Source of the DNA: a virus
Reading direction: 5' to 3' (one strand)
Virus record (IMG/VR): IMGVR_UViG_3300048582_000239
Coordinates: 1 to 31,706 of that record
Length of the DNA stretch: 31,706 nt
How positions within the stretch are numbered: position 1 is the first letter of the stretch; every line of letters begins with the position of its first letter. Positions 7,165 to 15,213 of this stretch are shown here, piece after piece. The notes under the pieces were generated by a model. That model saw only the letters and a program-made list of their open reading frames with translations, had not been told where the DNA came from and ran no database searches. Position numbers and translations under genes: made by a program.

Positions 7165-8578
7165 TATCGTATTTGATCCATCACAGAAAGAGTGCCTCTC
7201 AAAGTTAGAGGCATTTCTATCTGTACCTGTTACCAAAGATTTAAAAACCCGAATGTTTGTTATTTCGGGTAAAGCGGGAACCGGTAAAACCACTATTATA
7301 AAGTATGCTTTACAGAAGAAAATTAAAGAAGATCAATCCAACATCGATAGAGACGATGCTACTGGAGATTTATTTAGCACTCCTAATGTAGTTGGTATTG
7401 CCATGGCACATAAAGCAAAAAATGTACTGCAGAAGTCAATTCACTATTGCAGTACTTTTGCTTCATGCTTTGGCCTTGTCCAATGTTATAGGGATGATGG
7501 TAGCACATACTTTGAAAGACCTAAAAAAAATCTTTACCAAAAAATTTTGCTTTGCGAAATGTTTGTTGAAGTTTTTGTTCACGACGAATGCTCGATGTAT
7601 GACAAAGAAATGTTTGATTATGTTCAACGTTATACAAACAGCAATTCTAAATTCATTTTTATGGGAGACAGAGGACAGCTTCCTCCGATCAGTTCAGAAG
7701 AAGATAAAGATTCTCCCATATTTGAAATGAAGCTCCCAGAGATTAATTATCACTATTTGGAGGAAAGACACCGACAATCGGAAGATAGTCCAATAGTGCC
7801 TCTCTCAGACATTGTTTATAATGAAATTTTTGGCAAACAAACATTTGAAAAAGTGTTTGAAGCTTTAAACTTCGAAAAAATGATTGATGGCAAAGGATAT
7901 ACTTCTCTTTCTTATCGAAACTTTTTAGAGCATTACAAAAACTCCACCGACGATTACAGAGAATCCAAAGTGATTGCTTACCGTAGAGATAAGGTAAATG
8001 ACTACAATACAATTATTCGAAAGTTTTTATACAAAAATCCAGACTTCGATTACATTGAAGGAGAAATTATTTACATGAACGACACTTACATTCATACCTA
8101 TAAAATGGGTACTGAAACAAGAACTAAATGGCGTTGCTACAATTCAGATGAATACAAAATAATCAGAGTTGAAGATACTGAAATTGATGGTATCCATTGT
8201 CATACATTGTATGTTGACAAAACTGGATACATGCATTTGGCAGAATACAAAGATCCATTTATTCCGGTTGTTTCAAAAAAAGGGTTGAAAGCTTTCAATA
8301 CTAAATTGCATTTTTTAAAACAGAATGCATTGAATGAGCCTTTTAAGAAACAGCAGAAATGGAAAATGTATTATGATTTTAAAAGCAAATTTGCAAACAT
8401 CAGTTATGCATACGCTTATACTGGACATAAAGCACAAGGTTCGGGTTTCAAGAATGTATATGTTGATATTGTTGATATTGTTTCCATCGGACCGATATCT
8501 AACAAAAGAAAACTACAAGCTATTTACACAGCTTTAACTAGGGCCACAGACAAAGTAATTTTTTTAAAAAATAACTAA
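7151..8578 (+). CDS. SF1 DNA helicase, Dda/RecD2 type
   Basis: An ATP-dependent superfamily 1B (5'-3') helicase of 475 residues. Motifs in order: Walker A GKAGTGKT (40-47), Walker B HDECS (Asp145, Glu146), motif III GDRGQLPP (172-179), motif V YTGHKAQGSGF (423-433) and motif VI YTALTRA near residue 465. The middle section (about 250-380) holds a beta-rich insertion of the kind found in domain 2B. T4 Dda, the best-known phage member, helps start replication and displaces proteins from DNA. All motor motifs are intact. Its stop overlaps the ATG of the nuclease gene by one base (TAATG), implying coupled translation. Confidence 0.93.
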   Translation: MTKHSIVFDPSQKECLSKLEAFLSVPVTKDLKTRMFVISGKAGTGKTTIIKYALQKKIKEDQSNIDRDDATGDLFSTPNVVGIAMAHKAKNVLQKSIHYCSTFASCFGLVQCYRDDGSTYFERPKKNLYQKILLCEMFVEVFVHDECSMYDKEMFDYVQRYTNSNSKFIFMGDRGQLPPISSEEDKDSPIFEMKLPEINYHYLEERHRQSEDSPIVPLSDIVYNEIFGKQTFEKVFEALNFEKMIDGKGYTSLSYRNFLEHYKNSTDDYRESKVIAYRRDKVNDYNTIIRKFLYKNPDFDYIEGEIIYMNDTYIHTYKMGTETRTKWRCYNSDEYKIIRVEDTEIDGIHCHTLYVDKTGYMHLAEYKDPFIPVVSKKGLKAFNTKLHFLKQNALNEPFKKQQKWKMYYDFKSKFANISYAYAYTGHKAQGSGFKNVYVDIVDIVSIGPISNKRKLQAIYTALTRATDKVIFLKNN

Positions 8579-9402
8579 TGGAATTTAATTTAGAAAACAA
8601 CGTTGTTCTGCTTAAAACCAATAGGGTTTGTTTGTATGATGCTGATTTTATCAAGTACATAATAACTTCTCGAAAATCAAAAGCTATCAACAATGGACAG
8701 TCTGCAACAATAGAGGAGCTTTGTGAGGAATGGTACGATGTCAATATTCGAAACAAAATTGCAGATTATGTCATATTTTGCTTTTCGGGTAAATCCGTAA
8801 ATACTTTTCGTTCTTATTGTGCGGTTTCCAAAGAATACAAAGGAAACAGAAAAGCAACAGATGAACACTATCCTGGAGAGTTTGACGATCAGTACAAAGT
8901 TGTTTTATGGTTTCAATCCAAAACCATGACATTGCTTTTTAATGATCTTGAAGCTGATGATTTGGTTTCTGCTTTGCAAGACGACAAAAACACTTACATT
9001 GTTTCAAACGATAAAGACATTGCTCAAGTTCCGGGATGGCATTACAGCTTTTCTACAAATACTATCTACGAAATTCCAATTGAACAAGCGGTTTACAATT
9101 TAGCTTATCAATTGATTAAAGGAGATACTACGGACAACATTCCCGGGATTAAAGGTTTTGGAGACGTTAAAGTCAAAAAGTATTTGGAGCAGTTCTCCAC
9201 AAGACCTAAAAGACTTTTAGATGGTGTGATTTATTTATACCAACTAGAGTTTGGACAAATCAAAGGTATTGATGCTTTTGTCGAGTCATGGAACCTAATT
9301 AAACTACGTCTTGATCGAGGCGAATACTTTAAATCAAAGTACATTAAAATGTTTGATTTAAAAGAATATTTGATTAACAGAATAAAAACAGAGGTGAAAT
9401 AA
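8578..9402 (+). CDS. 5'-3' exonuclease / flap endonuclease (FEN, T5 exonuclease type)
   Basis: A structure-specific 5' nuclease of 274 residues that would remove RNA primers and flaps during replication. Metal-binding acidic residues fit the family: YDAD (Asp21, Asp23), DLEADD (Asp123, Glu125, Asp127, Asp128), SNDKD (Asp145, Asp147) and KGDTTDN (Asp183, Asp186). The last runs into the helix-hairpin-helix IPGIKGFGDVKVKKYL (188-203) that grips DNA. It has no polymerase domain, as in T5 exonuclease or T4 RNase H. It is joined to the helicase upstream by a TAATG overlap. The final codons form half of a palindrome beside a promoter-like box for the next gene. Confidence 0.9.
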   Translation: MEFNLENNVVLLKTNRVCLYDADFIKYIITSRKSKAINNGQSATIEELCEEWYDVNIRNKIADYVIFCFSGKSVNTFRSYCAVSKEYKGNRKATDEHYPGEFDDQYKVVLWFQSKTMTLLFNDLEADDLVSALQDDKNTYIVSNDKDIAQVPGWHYSFSTNTIYEIPIEQAVYNLAYQLIKGDTTDNIPGIKGFGDVKVKKYLEQFSTRPKRLLDGVIYLYQLEFGQIKGIDAFVESWNLIKLRLDRGEYFKSKYIKMFDLKEYLINRIKTEVK

Positions 9403-9417
9403 TTTCACTTATATTTG
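9394..9417 (+). promoter_or_regulatory. Palindromic operator-like site beside a -7 box
   Basis: A perfect 15-base palindrome (7-base arms GTGAAAT / ATTTCAC at 9394-9400 and 9402-9408, one-base centre) is followed one base later by TATATTTG (9410-9417), which matches the Bacteroidota -7 consensus TAnnTTTG. The start codon of the coiled-coil gene follows 22 bases after the box. No clear -33 element is seen. The layout would suit a promoter controlled by a dimeric regulator bound across the upstream half. Confidence 0.5.
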
Positions 9418-9439
9418 TATAATTTTAAAACAATTAAAA

Positions 9440-10675
9440 ATGAGTAAGACAGATTCAAAAACAGAAAAACAATTTATTGCTATTGAATATCCTTTTAAGG
9501 ACATTAAGCAATTAGGAGAAAAAGCTGACTGTATTCCGAATTATGATACTAAATCAAATTCGCTGCAGTATGAAATCGTTAAAACCGTTCCAAAGGATTT
9601 TTACGATAAACTAAAAGAACTTGTTCCAAAGTTTGAAGAAGATGATATCATCACTTTCAACCCTTTGGTTAATGCTACTTTGCAATTGCAACAGCATAAG
9701 TTGTATATTGAAACAGAAGATTTTGCTGCTTCGGAACGTACTTATATCGATAGCAACAAAATGATTGGAAGTTTCAATACTGCAATCAAAAATGCTAAAA
9801 GTATATTGAAAGAGCCTCAAATCTCAAAGAATAAAATGATTGATGCTATTTTTGACCTTTTCTCAAAAGAAAGCGACAACACTCGTGAAGCTTTAAAAAA
9901 CAATTTCAAAAAGACTTTACAGAAAAAAGAGGATGAAGCTAAAGCTAAAGAGGCAAAAAAAAATGCAGAAGCTACAGCTAGAATTGCAGAGCTTTCAGAG
10001 CAAGCAACTCAGGCGGAACAAATCATTAGAGAACAAAAAATTGATAATAGATTTTTAGTTTTAAAAAACAACATTTCTAATATTTCTGTAGACTTGATTT
10101 CTAAAATTCCTTCTCTTAATATTTCGGGATTAGAAGAAGAAAAAGCGAAGCTTAATTCAATGAAGTTTGAACATGGTTTTACACAAGAAGATCGTGAGCT
10201 GTTAGGTCCAGATAAAGAAAATGAACTTAGACAGCTTTTTGTTATCAACCACATGAAAGCTGTTGAGGTTGTTTTAGGTGCGATATCTAATATTCAAAAC
10301 CAAGAAAAAGTTAAAGACCTTGCTTCTGAAAACGCGGTGCTAAAAGCTTCTACTCCAGTATTTACTCCGGAAGAAGAAAACAACGATTTACCATTTGCTT
10401 TAATTCCAGAGATAGAAGTTCAAGCGGAAGTTGTTGGCCAAGTAACTGACTTAATGAGATTCAATATCATTAAAGAAATAAGCGACAGAATTCAGTCTGA
10501 ATACGAAAACAAAATTTCTGTCATGACTGAAATGAGATTTGAAGATCCCGGACTTGAAAAGATTAGAACTACTCTAATAGAGCAAGATGCGAAGATGATT
10601 GAGTGGTTAGGCAAAATAACTGCTTACACCACGAAACAACACACAAATTACTTAAATCATTTAAATACTAAATAA
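9440..10675 (+). CDS. Coiled-coil protein of unknown function, possibly recombination-associated
   Basis: A 411-residue, highly charged protein. It has an alpha/beta N-terminal region (about 1-130), a long coiled coil rich in Lys, Glu and Ala (about 140-200), a second helical domain, and a short acidic segment ENNDLPF (313-319) that resembles an SSB tail but lies inside the chain, then a C-terminal helical domain. The outline recalls phage DUF1351-type proteins found with recombination genes, but I cannot confirm this. It has its own promoter-like region and is followed after two bases by the clamp-like gene, so the two may act together in replication or recombination. Confidence 0.7.
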   Translation: MSKTDSKTEKQFIAIEYPFKDIKQLGEKADCIPNYDTKSNSLQYEIVKTVPKDFYDKLKELVPKFEEDDIITFNPLVNATLQLQQHKLYIETEDFAASERTYIDSNKMIGSFNTAIKNAKSILKEPQISKNKMIDAIFDLFSKESDNTREALKNNFKKTLQKKEDEAKAKEAKKNAEATARIAELSEQATQAEQIIREQKIDNRFLVLKNNISNISVDLISKIPSLNISGLEEEKAKLNSMKFEHGFTQEDRELLGPDKENELRQLFVINHMKAVEVVLGAISNIQNQEKVKDLASENAVLKASTPVFTPEEENNDLPFALIPEIEVQAEVVGQVTDLMRFNIIKEISDRIQSEYENKISVMTEMRFEDPGLEKIRTTLIEQDAKMIEWLGKITAYTTKQHTNYLNHLNTK

Positions 10676-10677
10676 AT

Positions 10678-11328
10678 ATGAATTTCAAATTGCCAAACTT
10701 AGGTGCCGTTTTATTTAACGGAAAATTGGATGGAGACGTGAGATCTTTTGTCCATGTTATCGGGAACAAAGCTATTGTTCAAAACGAAGTTATCTTCATT
10801 GTTGATTTACGTGAATACGTAAAAAAAGAATGTGATCTTTCAGATGGAGAAGAATTTGACAAGCTTGACGAAATTTTAGCATGGATGAATGGTAAGATTT
10901 TTTCAAAGCAATACTGGGATGAATTGAAAAAAGAATGTCTTATTGAATTAGTTGGAGATCAACTTAAAGTTGAATACAACTCATACAAAAAGACTTTGGA
11001 GTACGAACACCCAGACGTTGACAACACTTTGTTGTTGAGAAGTATTTACGATAACATAGGCAGACCTTGTGTTACCATTGACCGTATTGCTTTTAAAGGC
11101 GATGTTTTGAAAAAACTAAACAGTGCTTTTGGAGCAGAAATGAAAAACGATGATTACGTTTTTGATTTTACCGGTAAAGAAACTCCAATCAAATTTACTG
11201 GAGTTTTGAAAGATTACTTCTTTGGCCTTATTCCAATCCAGTACAAATCAACTGAAAACATTTTTGTTTTTTCAAACATTAATGAATTCAAAGATGCTTT
11301 GGATCAAGAATTAAATGCTGTTGATTAA
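10678..11328 (+). CDS. Possible sliding-clamp-like protein (216 aa)
   Basis: I see a clamp-like C-terminal pattern: FTGKETPIKFTG followed by YFFGLIPIQY (about 165-190). This resembles the end of bacterial beta clamps, where a 'PI.F' strand leads to a '..LIMP' strand. The N-terminus (FVHVIGNKAIVQNEVIFIVD) also resembles clamp strands in which a protein describes its default state. At 216 residues it would be shorter than DnaN (about 370) and closer to trimeric phage clamps. It sits in the replication block after the coiled-coil gene and ends before a terminator. The call is by pattern only; other beta-rich proteins are possible. Confidence 0.4.
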   Translation: MNFKLPNLGAVLFNGKLDGDVRSFVHVIGNKAIVQNEVIFIVDLREYVKKECDLSDGEEFDKLDEILAWMNGKIFSKQYWDELKKECLIELVGDQLKVEYNSYKKTLEYEHPDVDNTLLLRSIYDNIGRPCVTIDRIAFKGDVLKKLNSAFGAEMKNDDYVFDFTGKETPIKFTGVLKDYFFGLIPIQYKSTENIFVFSNINEFKDALDQELNAVD

Positions 11329-11341
11329 CCATTAAATTTAA

Positions 11342-11366
11342 AAGGGGCAGCAATGCCCCTTCTTTT
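11342..11366 (+). terminator. Terminator hairpin directly before the nuclease gene
   Basis: A 7-base stem (AAGGGGC 11342-11348 with GCCCCTT 11355-11361) around a six-base loop, followed by TCTTTT. It follows the clamp-like gene by 13 bases, and its tail ends four bases before the ATG at 11371. An upstream ATG at 11353 lies in the hairpin itself and is unlikely to be used. Confidence 0.8.
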
Positions 11367-11370
11367 ACTT

Positions 11371-12042
11371 ATGATAAAGAAAACAAAAAAAGAAGGAACT
11401 GGCGACATGTCAGAAGAATACTTTAGATGGTGGTTGCTAGAACTTGAAGAAGTTGGTTTGGTTTCAGACATTAGACACCAACCAAGTAAAATAATTATCA
11501 CAGAAGCAATCACTCTTTATTTTAGTCACAAATACAGTAGTAACAAAAGTGATATTATCAAAAGCAGAACACTGTTTCAGCCTATAACTTACACTCCTGA
11601 CTTTTCTTTTTTGATACACAAAAATCTTTTAAATAAGCTTTTTTGCTATGTTATTAAAAAAGACAATACCAATTACATTCAGGATGATCCTAATTTAGTT
11701 TCAGGAAATGTTTTTGAAAATACTATTTGGTATACAACAGCTCAAATCGACGATAACTGGTTTGAAGTAATTGTGGATATTAAGCCTCCTGCAGCAAACA
11801 CAAGATTTGGAACAACTTCTGCTCCAAACATATTTTCAAATAAACAGAAAATTATTTTTGAAAAGTACTTTCTGTATATCAACAAAGTTGTTCCTGCAGA
11901 TAAAAACGAAGGACTTTTTACAAAAACATTTACACCAAAAAGATATCTGTTTACAGATGTCTCAAAGGTCCCACGAAAGATTGCTTTTAGAGTCCGAACA
12001 CGAAATGAATATTTAACTTCAAAAAACATAGAGCCGGCTTAG
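11371..12042 (+). CDS. PD-(D/E)XK-type nuclease
   Basis: A 223-residue putative metal-dependent nuclease. The active-site pattern is visible as TPDF (Pro76, Asp77) and VDIK (Asp136, Lys138), spaced as in the PD-(D/E)XK fold. A following segment (FSNKQKIIFEKYFLYINKVVP) fits the core helix and strand, and a basic C-terminal region with several Arg follows. It could be a Holliday-junction resolvase or another DNA-processing nuclease; crAss-like phages carry such genes in this region. I choose ATG 11371 because the in-frame ATG at 11353 lies within a terminator hairpin. The stop codon itself is part of the next terminator stem. Confidence 0.7.
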   Translation: MIKKTKKEGTGDMSEEYFRWWLLELEEVGLVSDIRHQPSKIIITEAITLYFSHKYSSNKSDIIKSRTLFQPITYTPDFSFLIHKNLLNKLFCYVIKKDNTNYIQDDPNLVSGNVFENTIWYTTAQIDDNWFEVIVDIKPPAANTRFGTTSAPNIFSNKQKIIFEKYFLYINKVVPADKNEGLFTKTFTPKRYLFTDVSKVPRKIAFRVRTRNEYLTSKNIEPA

Positions 12043-12054
12043 TCCGGTTTTTTT
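12033..12054 (+). terminator. Terminator containing the nuclease stop codon
   Basis: A five-base stem (GCCGG 12033-12037 with CCGGT 12044-12048, one G-T pair) encloses CTTAGT, which contains the TAG stop of the nuclease gene. It is followed by seven T's (12048-12054). The next ATG comes six bases later. A ribosome finishing the nuclease would cover this hairpin, so termination may depend on translation. Confidence 0.7.
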
Positions 12055-12060
12055 ATTATC

Positions 12061-12279
12061 ATGCAAAAATATAACCCAAAAAAATCGAAAGACATTTTAA
12101 AAGTTTTGAATCTTTTAAAAGAAGGAGCTGTTATTATGGTTTTACCATACGACGACGACGAAGAAAACTTTACCGGAGTAACTATTGAAGATTTCGAAGA
12201 TGAAACAGATGAAGAAATTATGAATTATTTTATCGAAAAAGATGAAATAGAATTCTGGGATGAAATGATAAATATTTAA
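12061..12279 (+). CDS. Small very acidic protein of unknown function (72 aa)
   Basis: A basic first 20 residues (QKYNPKKSKDILKVLNLLKEG) precede a strongly acidic remainder (YDDDEEN, EDFEDETDEE, EKDEIEFWDE). Small acidic phage proteins often mimic DNA or bind host factors such as nucleases or restriction enzymes, but nothing here identifies a target. It starts six bases after a terminator T tract and ends two bases before the C5 methyltransferase start. Confidence 0.6.
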   Translation: MQKYNPKKSKDILKVLNLLKEGAVIMVLPYDDDEENFTGVTIEDFEDETDEEIMNYFIEKDEIEFWDEMINI

Positions 12280-12281
12280 TT

Positions 12282-14003
12282 ATGAAAGCTAGAAAAATAT
12301 ACGTTGTAGATTTATTTTCAGGTGCCGGAGGAACTTCAACTGGAGCACACTTGTCTTCTAGAAATGTTGAGGTTATTGCTTGTGCAAATCACGATGAAAA
12401 TGCGATTAAGTCGCACATGCTTAATCATCCAAAATGTAAGCACTTTACCGAAGATATCACAAATTTTAGTCTTGTTCCAAAGATTAAAAAATTGGTTGAT
12501 GCTAAACGAAAAAAAGAGCCTGATTGCATTATTTTACTTTGGGCTTCATTAGAGTGTACAAACTTTTCAAAAGCTAAAGGAGGACTTCCTCGTGATGCTG
12601 ACAGCCGAACTTTGGCCGATCACATGTACATGTACATTGATGCATTAGATCCTGACTACTTTTACGTTGAAAATGTACGCGAGTTTTTGTCATGGGGGCC
12701 GTTAGATGATAAAGGTAAACCTGTTTCAAAAACAGAAGGCAAAGATTTTGTCCGATGGTCGGAGCATATTAAGTCAATGGGTTCCGGTTACTCTATGGAT
12801 AAAAAACTTTTGAATTCTGCAGACTATGATGCCTATCAAGCTAGAGTTCGCTTATTCATAATCTTTTCAAAAAAGAATATGATTACTTGTTGGCCAGTAC
12901 AGACAAATACCAAAGACAAAAATACTAACGAAGGATTATTTCCAATGAAAAAATGGAATCCTGTTAAAGACGTATTGGATCTAGGCGACGAAGGCAACAG
13001 TATTTTTGAACGTAAAAAACCATATTCTGAGAATACTGAAAAACGTATACTAGCAGGATTACTAAAATTTGTTGTTAAAGGACAATCACAATTTAGGTAT
13101 CGATATAACGGCGGCAACCCGGAGCAGAAAGTTGCTTCGCTTGAAGTTCCGATGGGAACTGTTTTGGCGAACAATACTCATGCTCTTGTTTCTACCGACA
13201 AAATCATCAAAATACCTTTTTTAAAAAAATATTTTTCCGGCAGACCGGAAGGTAAAGTGATTTCTGTTTTTGGTCCATGCGGTACTATTAAAACTGTTGA
13301 TGGCCATGCATTGGTAACTTCATCACATATTAACACTTATTACGGAAACAGCGGTATCCACGATGTTGAAAATCCTTCTCCTGTTGTCACAACTAAAGAC
13401 CGTATATCAAAAGTAGATGTTAAATTTATGATTGATTACCAAGGAAAGGAAACCAACCACGATATTGAGAAACCATGTCCAACAGTAATGACTAAGGATA
13501 AATTTTCTTTGGTTGATTTGAATTATATCATGTCACATTATACCAGTGGTGGATTTATTTCAAGCATTGAAAAACCATGTGGTACTATTACCAACAATCC
13601 AAAACAGAATATTGTAACTGCAAATCAATTCTTAGTCAACCCACAATTTAATTCAGAAGGCCGATCGGTGGATCAACCATGTTTTACAATCATTGCTCGC
13701 ATGGATAAGAAGCCGCCTTCTTTGGTTAATGTCCTCCAAGGAGAACTTGTTTGGGTTTTTGTTTATGAACATGATTCTCCAACGATGGTTGAAATTAAAA
13801 GAATTATGGCAGAGCATGGTATCGTTGATATCAAAATGCGTATGCTGTATATTAAAGAACTTAAAAAGATTCAAGGATTTCCGGAAGATTACAAACTTGT
13901 TGGAACACAAACGGAGCAAAAAAAATACATTGGAAATGCCGTTGAAGTTAATACTGCAAAGGCACTTATTGGAGCATTAAATTTAAACTATAACAAAAAT
14001 TAA
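12282..14003 (+). CDS. C5-cytosine DNA methyltransferase with six internal repeats
   Basis: A 573-residue enzyme predicted to transfer a methyl group from SAM to carbon 5 of cytosine. Motif I is DLFSGAGGTS (from residue 10), the catalytic Cys92 lies in SLECTNFSKAKGG, motif VI is VENV (Glu130), motif VIII QARVR (186-190), and motifs IX-X are near the C-terminus (QGFPEDY, YIGNAV). The usual Pro before the catalytic Cys is Glu here, a form I recall from other phage enzymes. Residues about 285-480 hold six repeats of a Pro-x-x-Thr/Val unit (starts near 288, 330, 363, 396, 430 and 464), probably the target-recognition region. It could protect the phage from restriction or modify host DNA. Confidence 0.93.
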   Translation: MKARKIYVVDLFSGAGGTSTGAHLSSRNVEVIACANHDENAIKSHMLNHPKCKHFTEDITNFSLVPKIKKLVDAKRKKEPDCIILLWASLECTNFSKAKGGLPRDADSRTLADHMYMYIDALDPDYFYVENVREFLSWGPLDDKGKPVSKTEGKDFVRWSEHIKSMGSGYSMDKKLLNSADYDAYQARVRLFIIFSKKNMITCWPVQTNTKDKNTNEGLFPMKKWNPVKDVLDLGDEGNSIFERKKPYSENTEKRILAGLLKFVVKGQSQFRYRYNGGNPEQKVASLEVPMGTVLANNTHALVSTDKIIKIPFLKKYFSGRPEGKVISVFGPCGTIKTVDGHALVTSSHINTYYGNSGIHDVENPSPVVTTKDRISKVDVKFMIDYQGKETNHDIEKPCPTVMTKDKFSLVDLNYIMSHYTSGGFISSIEKPCGTITNNPKQNIVTANQFLVNPQFNSEGRSVDQPCFTIIARMDKKPPSLVNVLQGELVWVFVYEHDSPTMVEIKRIMAEHGIVDIKMRMLYIKELKKIQGFPEDYKLVGTQTEQKKYIGNAVEVNTAKALIGALNLNYNKN

Positions 14004-14005
14004 TT

Positions 14006-14353
14006 ATGACTATTACACTTATTACACCCAAAGATCATGCATGGCTTTTATCAATTCAAAAAGATTATACTAAATTAACCTTTCAAAATAATGGTTATCA
14101 ATACATAAAAAAAGATACTCTAAATAAACCAGAACTTGAAAGGATTAAAGAACTTGAAAGCTTTCTTAAAAAACATATTGTGGGTTTTCGTGAATTCAAT
14201 AATTTTAAAGTTAGAGAAAGCGGAGAAATAGTAATTCGTTTTCAGTACAGTTGGACTGCTGACGAAGAAAGCCCGAGAACCAGTTTTACAGGAGTAGGTT
14301 ACCTTGGAGTAGATGAATTGTTAAACGGATTTAAAAAAAAAGAAACCAATTAA
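14006..14353 (+). CDS. Protein of unknown function (115 aa)
   Basis: Follows the methyltransferase by two bases and precedes the next gene by two bases. A mixed alpha/beta protein: an N-terminal strand-helix, a Lys/Glu-rich helix (PELERIKELESFLKKHI), then alternating strands (REFNNFKVRESGEIVIRFQYSW) and a short helical end. There is no catalytic motif, signal peptide or membrane segment. Junction spacing and composition support it being real. Confidence 0.65.
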   Translation: MTITLITPKDHAWLLSIQKDYTKLTFQNNGYQYIKKDTLNKPELERIKELESFLKKHIVGFREFNNFKVRESGEIVIRFQYSWTADEESPRTSFTGVGYLGVDELLNGFKKKETN

Positions 14354-14355
14354 TT

Positions 14356-14787
14356 ATGAAAACACTTAAATTAGAACATTTAAAAATGTACATAGATTGT
14401 GGTTTATATGCTAAAATGTTAGATTATAAAATTGATTATGTTGGTTTAATATTTGATAAAATTGTTGGTTTACATCAATGGGATAAAAACAATGAATATT
14501 TCTGTGTTTTAACAGAAGGAGGATCTAAACCAAGTATAGAAAGAATTTTACCAGTTTTATTTCCACTTTCATATTATACTGACATCAACTCTATTTGGAT
14601 GAAGCAATTAGGATTAGATCTAAATACTCAAATGAATTTGATTGAATTAGCTAAAGGCAAAACAATAGCTAGTAGTTTAAGCTTTGGAGATATACAAGAA
14701 TTATGTAGGGAAAGAATTGATGTATTCAATCTTATTCATCAAAATTTAGCAGTAGCAGTTACTACAAACTTTAATCCTTATGCTTAA
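14356..14787 (+). CDS. Protein of unknown function (143 aa)
   Basis: Begins MKTLKLEHLKMYIDCGLYAK, a start that recalls uncharacterised Bacteroidota phage proteins of the form 'L.LEHL..YLPYGLK'. A region with Trp/His/Asp (GLHQWDKNNEYF) and a Pro-containing stretch (ERILPVLFPLSYY) follow, then a helical C-terminal half. No known motif. Its last eight bases overlap the start of the zinc-ribbon gene. Confidence 0.65.
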   Translation: MKTLKLEHLKMYIDCGLYAKMLDYKIDYVGLIFDKIVGLHQWDKNNEYFCVLTEGGSKPSIERILPVLFPLSYYTDINSIWMKQLGLDLNTQMNLIELAKGKTIASSLSFGDIQELCRERIDVFNLIHQNLAVAVTTNFNPYA

Positions 14788-15211
14788 ACTATCAGACTTA
14801 ACACCGTATCATCAGGATTTAATCCATGGTAAAATTTGTCCTTACTGCAAGTCTGGAACAAAAATTATGACAGAGCAAGAAATCTACGGCCGAACTTTTA
14901 AAGGCCGTACATTGATTGCTTGTGTGAACTTTCCAAAATGTGATTCCTACGTTGGAACTCACGATGATGGAACTTCTTTAGGTAGGCTTTCAAATCATGT
15001 ACACAGAATTAAAAAGAAAAAAACACATGAAGCTTTTGATGCTATTTGGAGAAACGGAGATTTAAGCAGAAATATTGCTTACGAGAAATTAGCGGATTAT
15101 CTTGGCTTACACAGAGAATTATGCCACATAGGATACATGAGCATGGATACATTAGAAAAAGCTTACCAGTGGTCAGGAGAAATGATTTTAAAACTTAATA
15201 AAAAGAAATAA
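14780..15211 (+). CDS. Zinc-binding protein, DUF3268-like
   Basis: A 143-residue protein with a four-Cys zinc site: CPYC (Cys20, Cys23) and, after a Gly/Arg-rich loop (GRTFKGRTLIAC), Cys48 and Cys54. The flanking NFPKCDSYVGTHDDGT is typical of the DUF3268 zinc-finger domain found in phages and prophages and related in outline to topoisomerase-type zinc ribbons. The C-terminal half is helical and basic (RIKKKKTHEAFDAIW). It probably binds nucleic acid. It overlaps the upstream gene by eight bases and ends two bases before the next gene. Confidence 0.75.
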   Translation: MLKLSDLTPYHQDLIHGKICPYCKSGTKIMTEQEIYGRTFKGRTLIACVNFPKCDSYVGTHDDGTSLGRLSNHVHRIKKKKTHEAFDAIWRNGDLSRNIAYEKLADYLGLHRELCHIGYMSMDTLEKAYQWSGEMILKLNKKK

Positions 15212-15213
15212 CC

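Noticed and set aside
11353-11370. ATG at 11353 as the start of the nuclease gene
   Set aside because: It lies in the stem-loop of the terminator at 11342-11366 and would add only MPLLLL; the ATG at 11371 is preferred.
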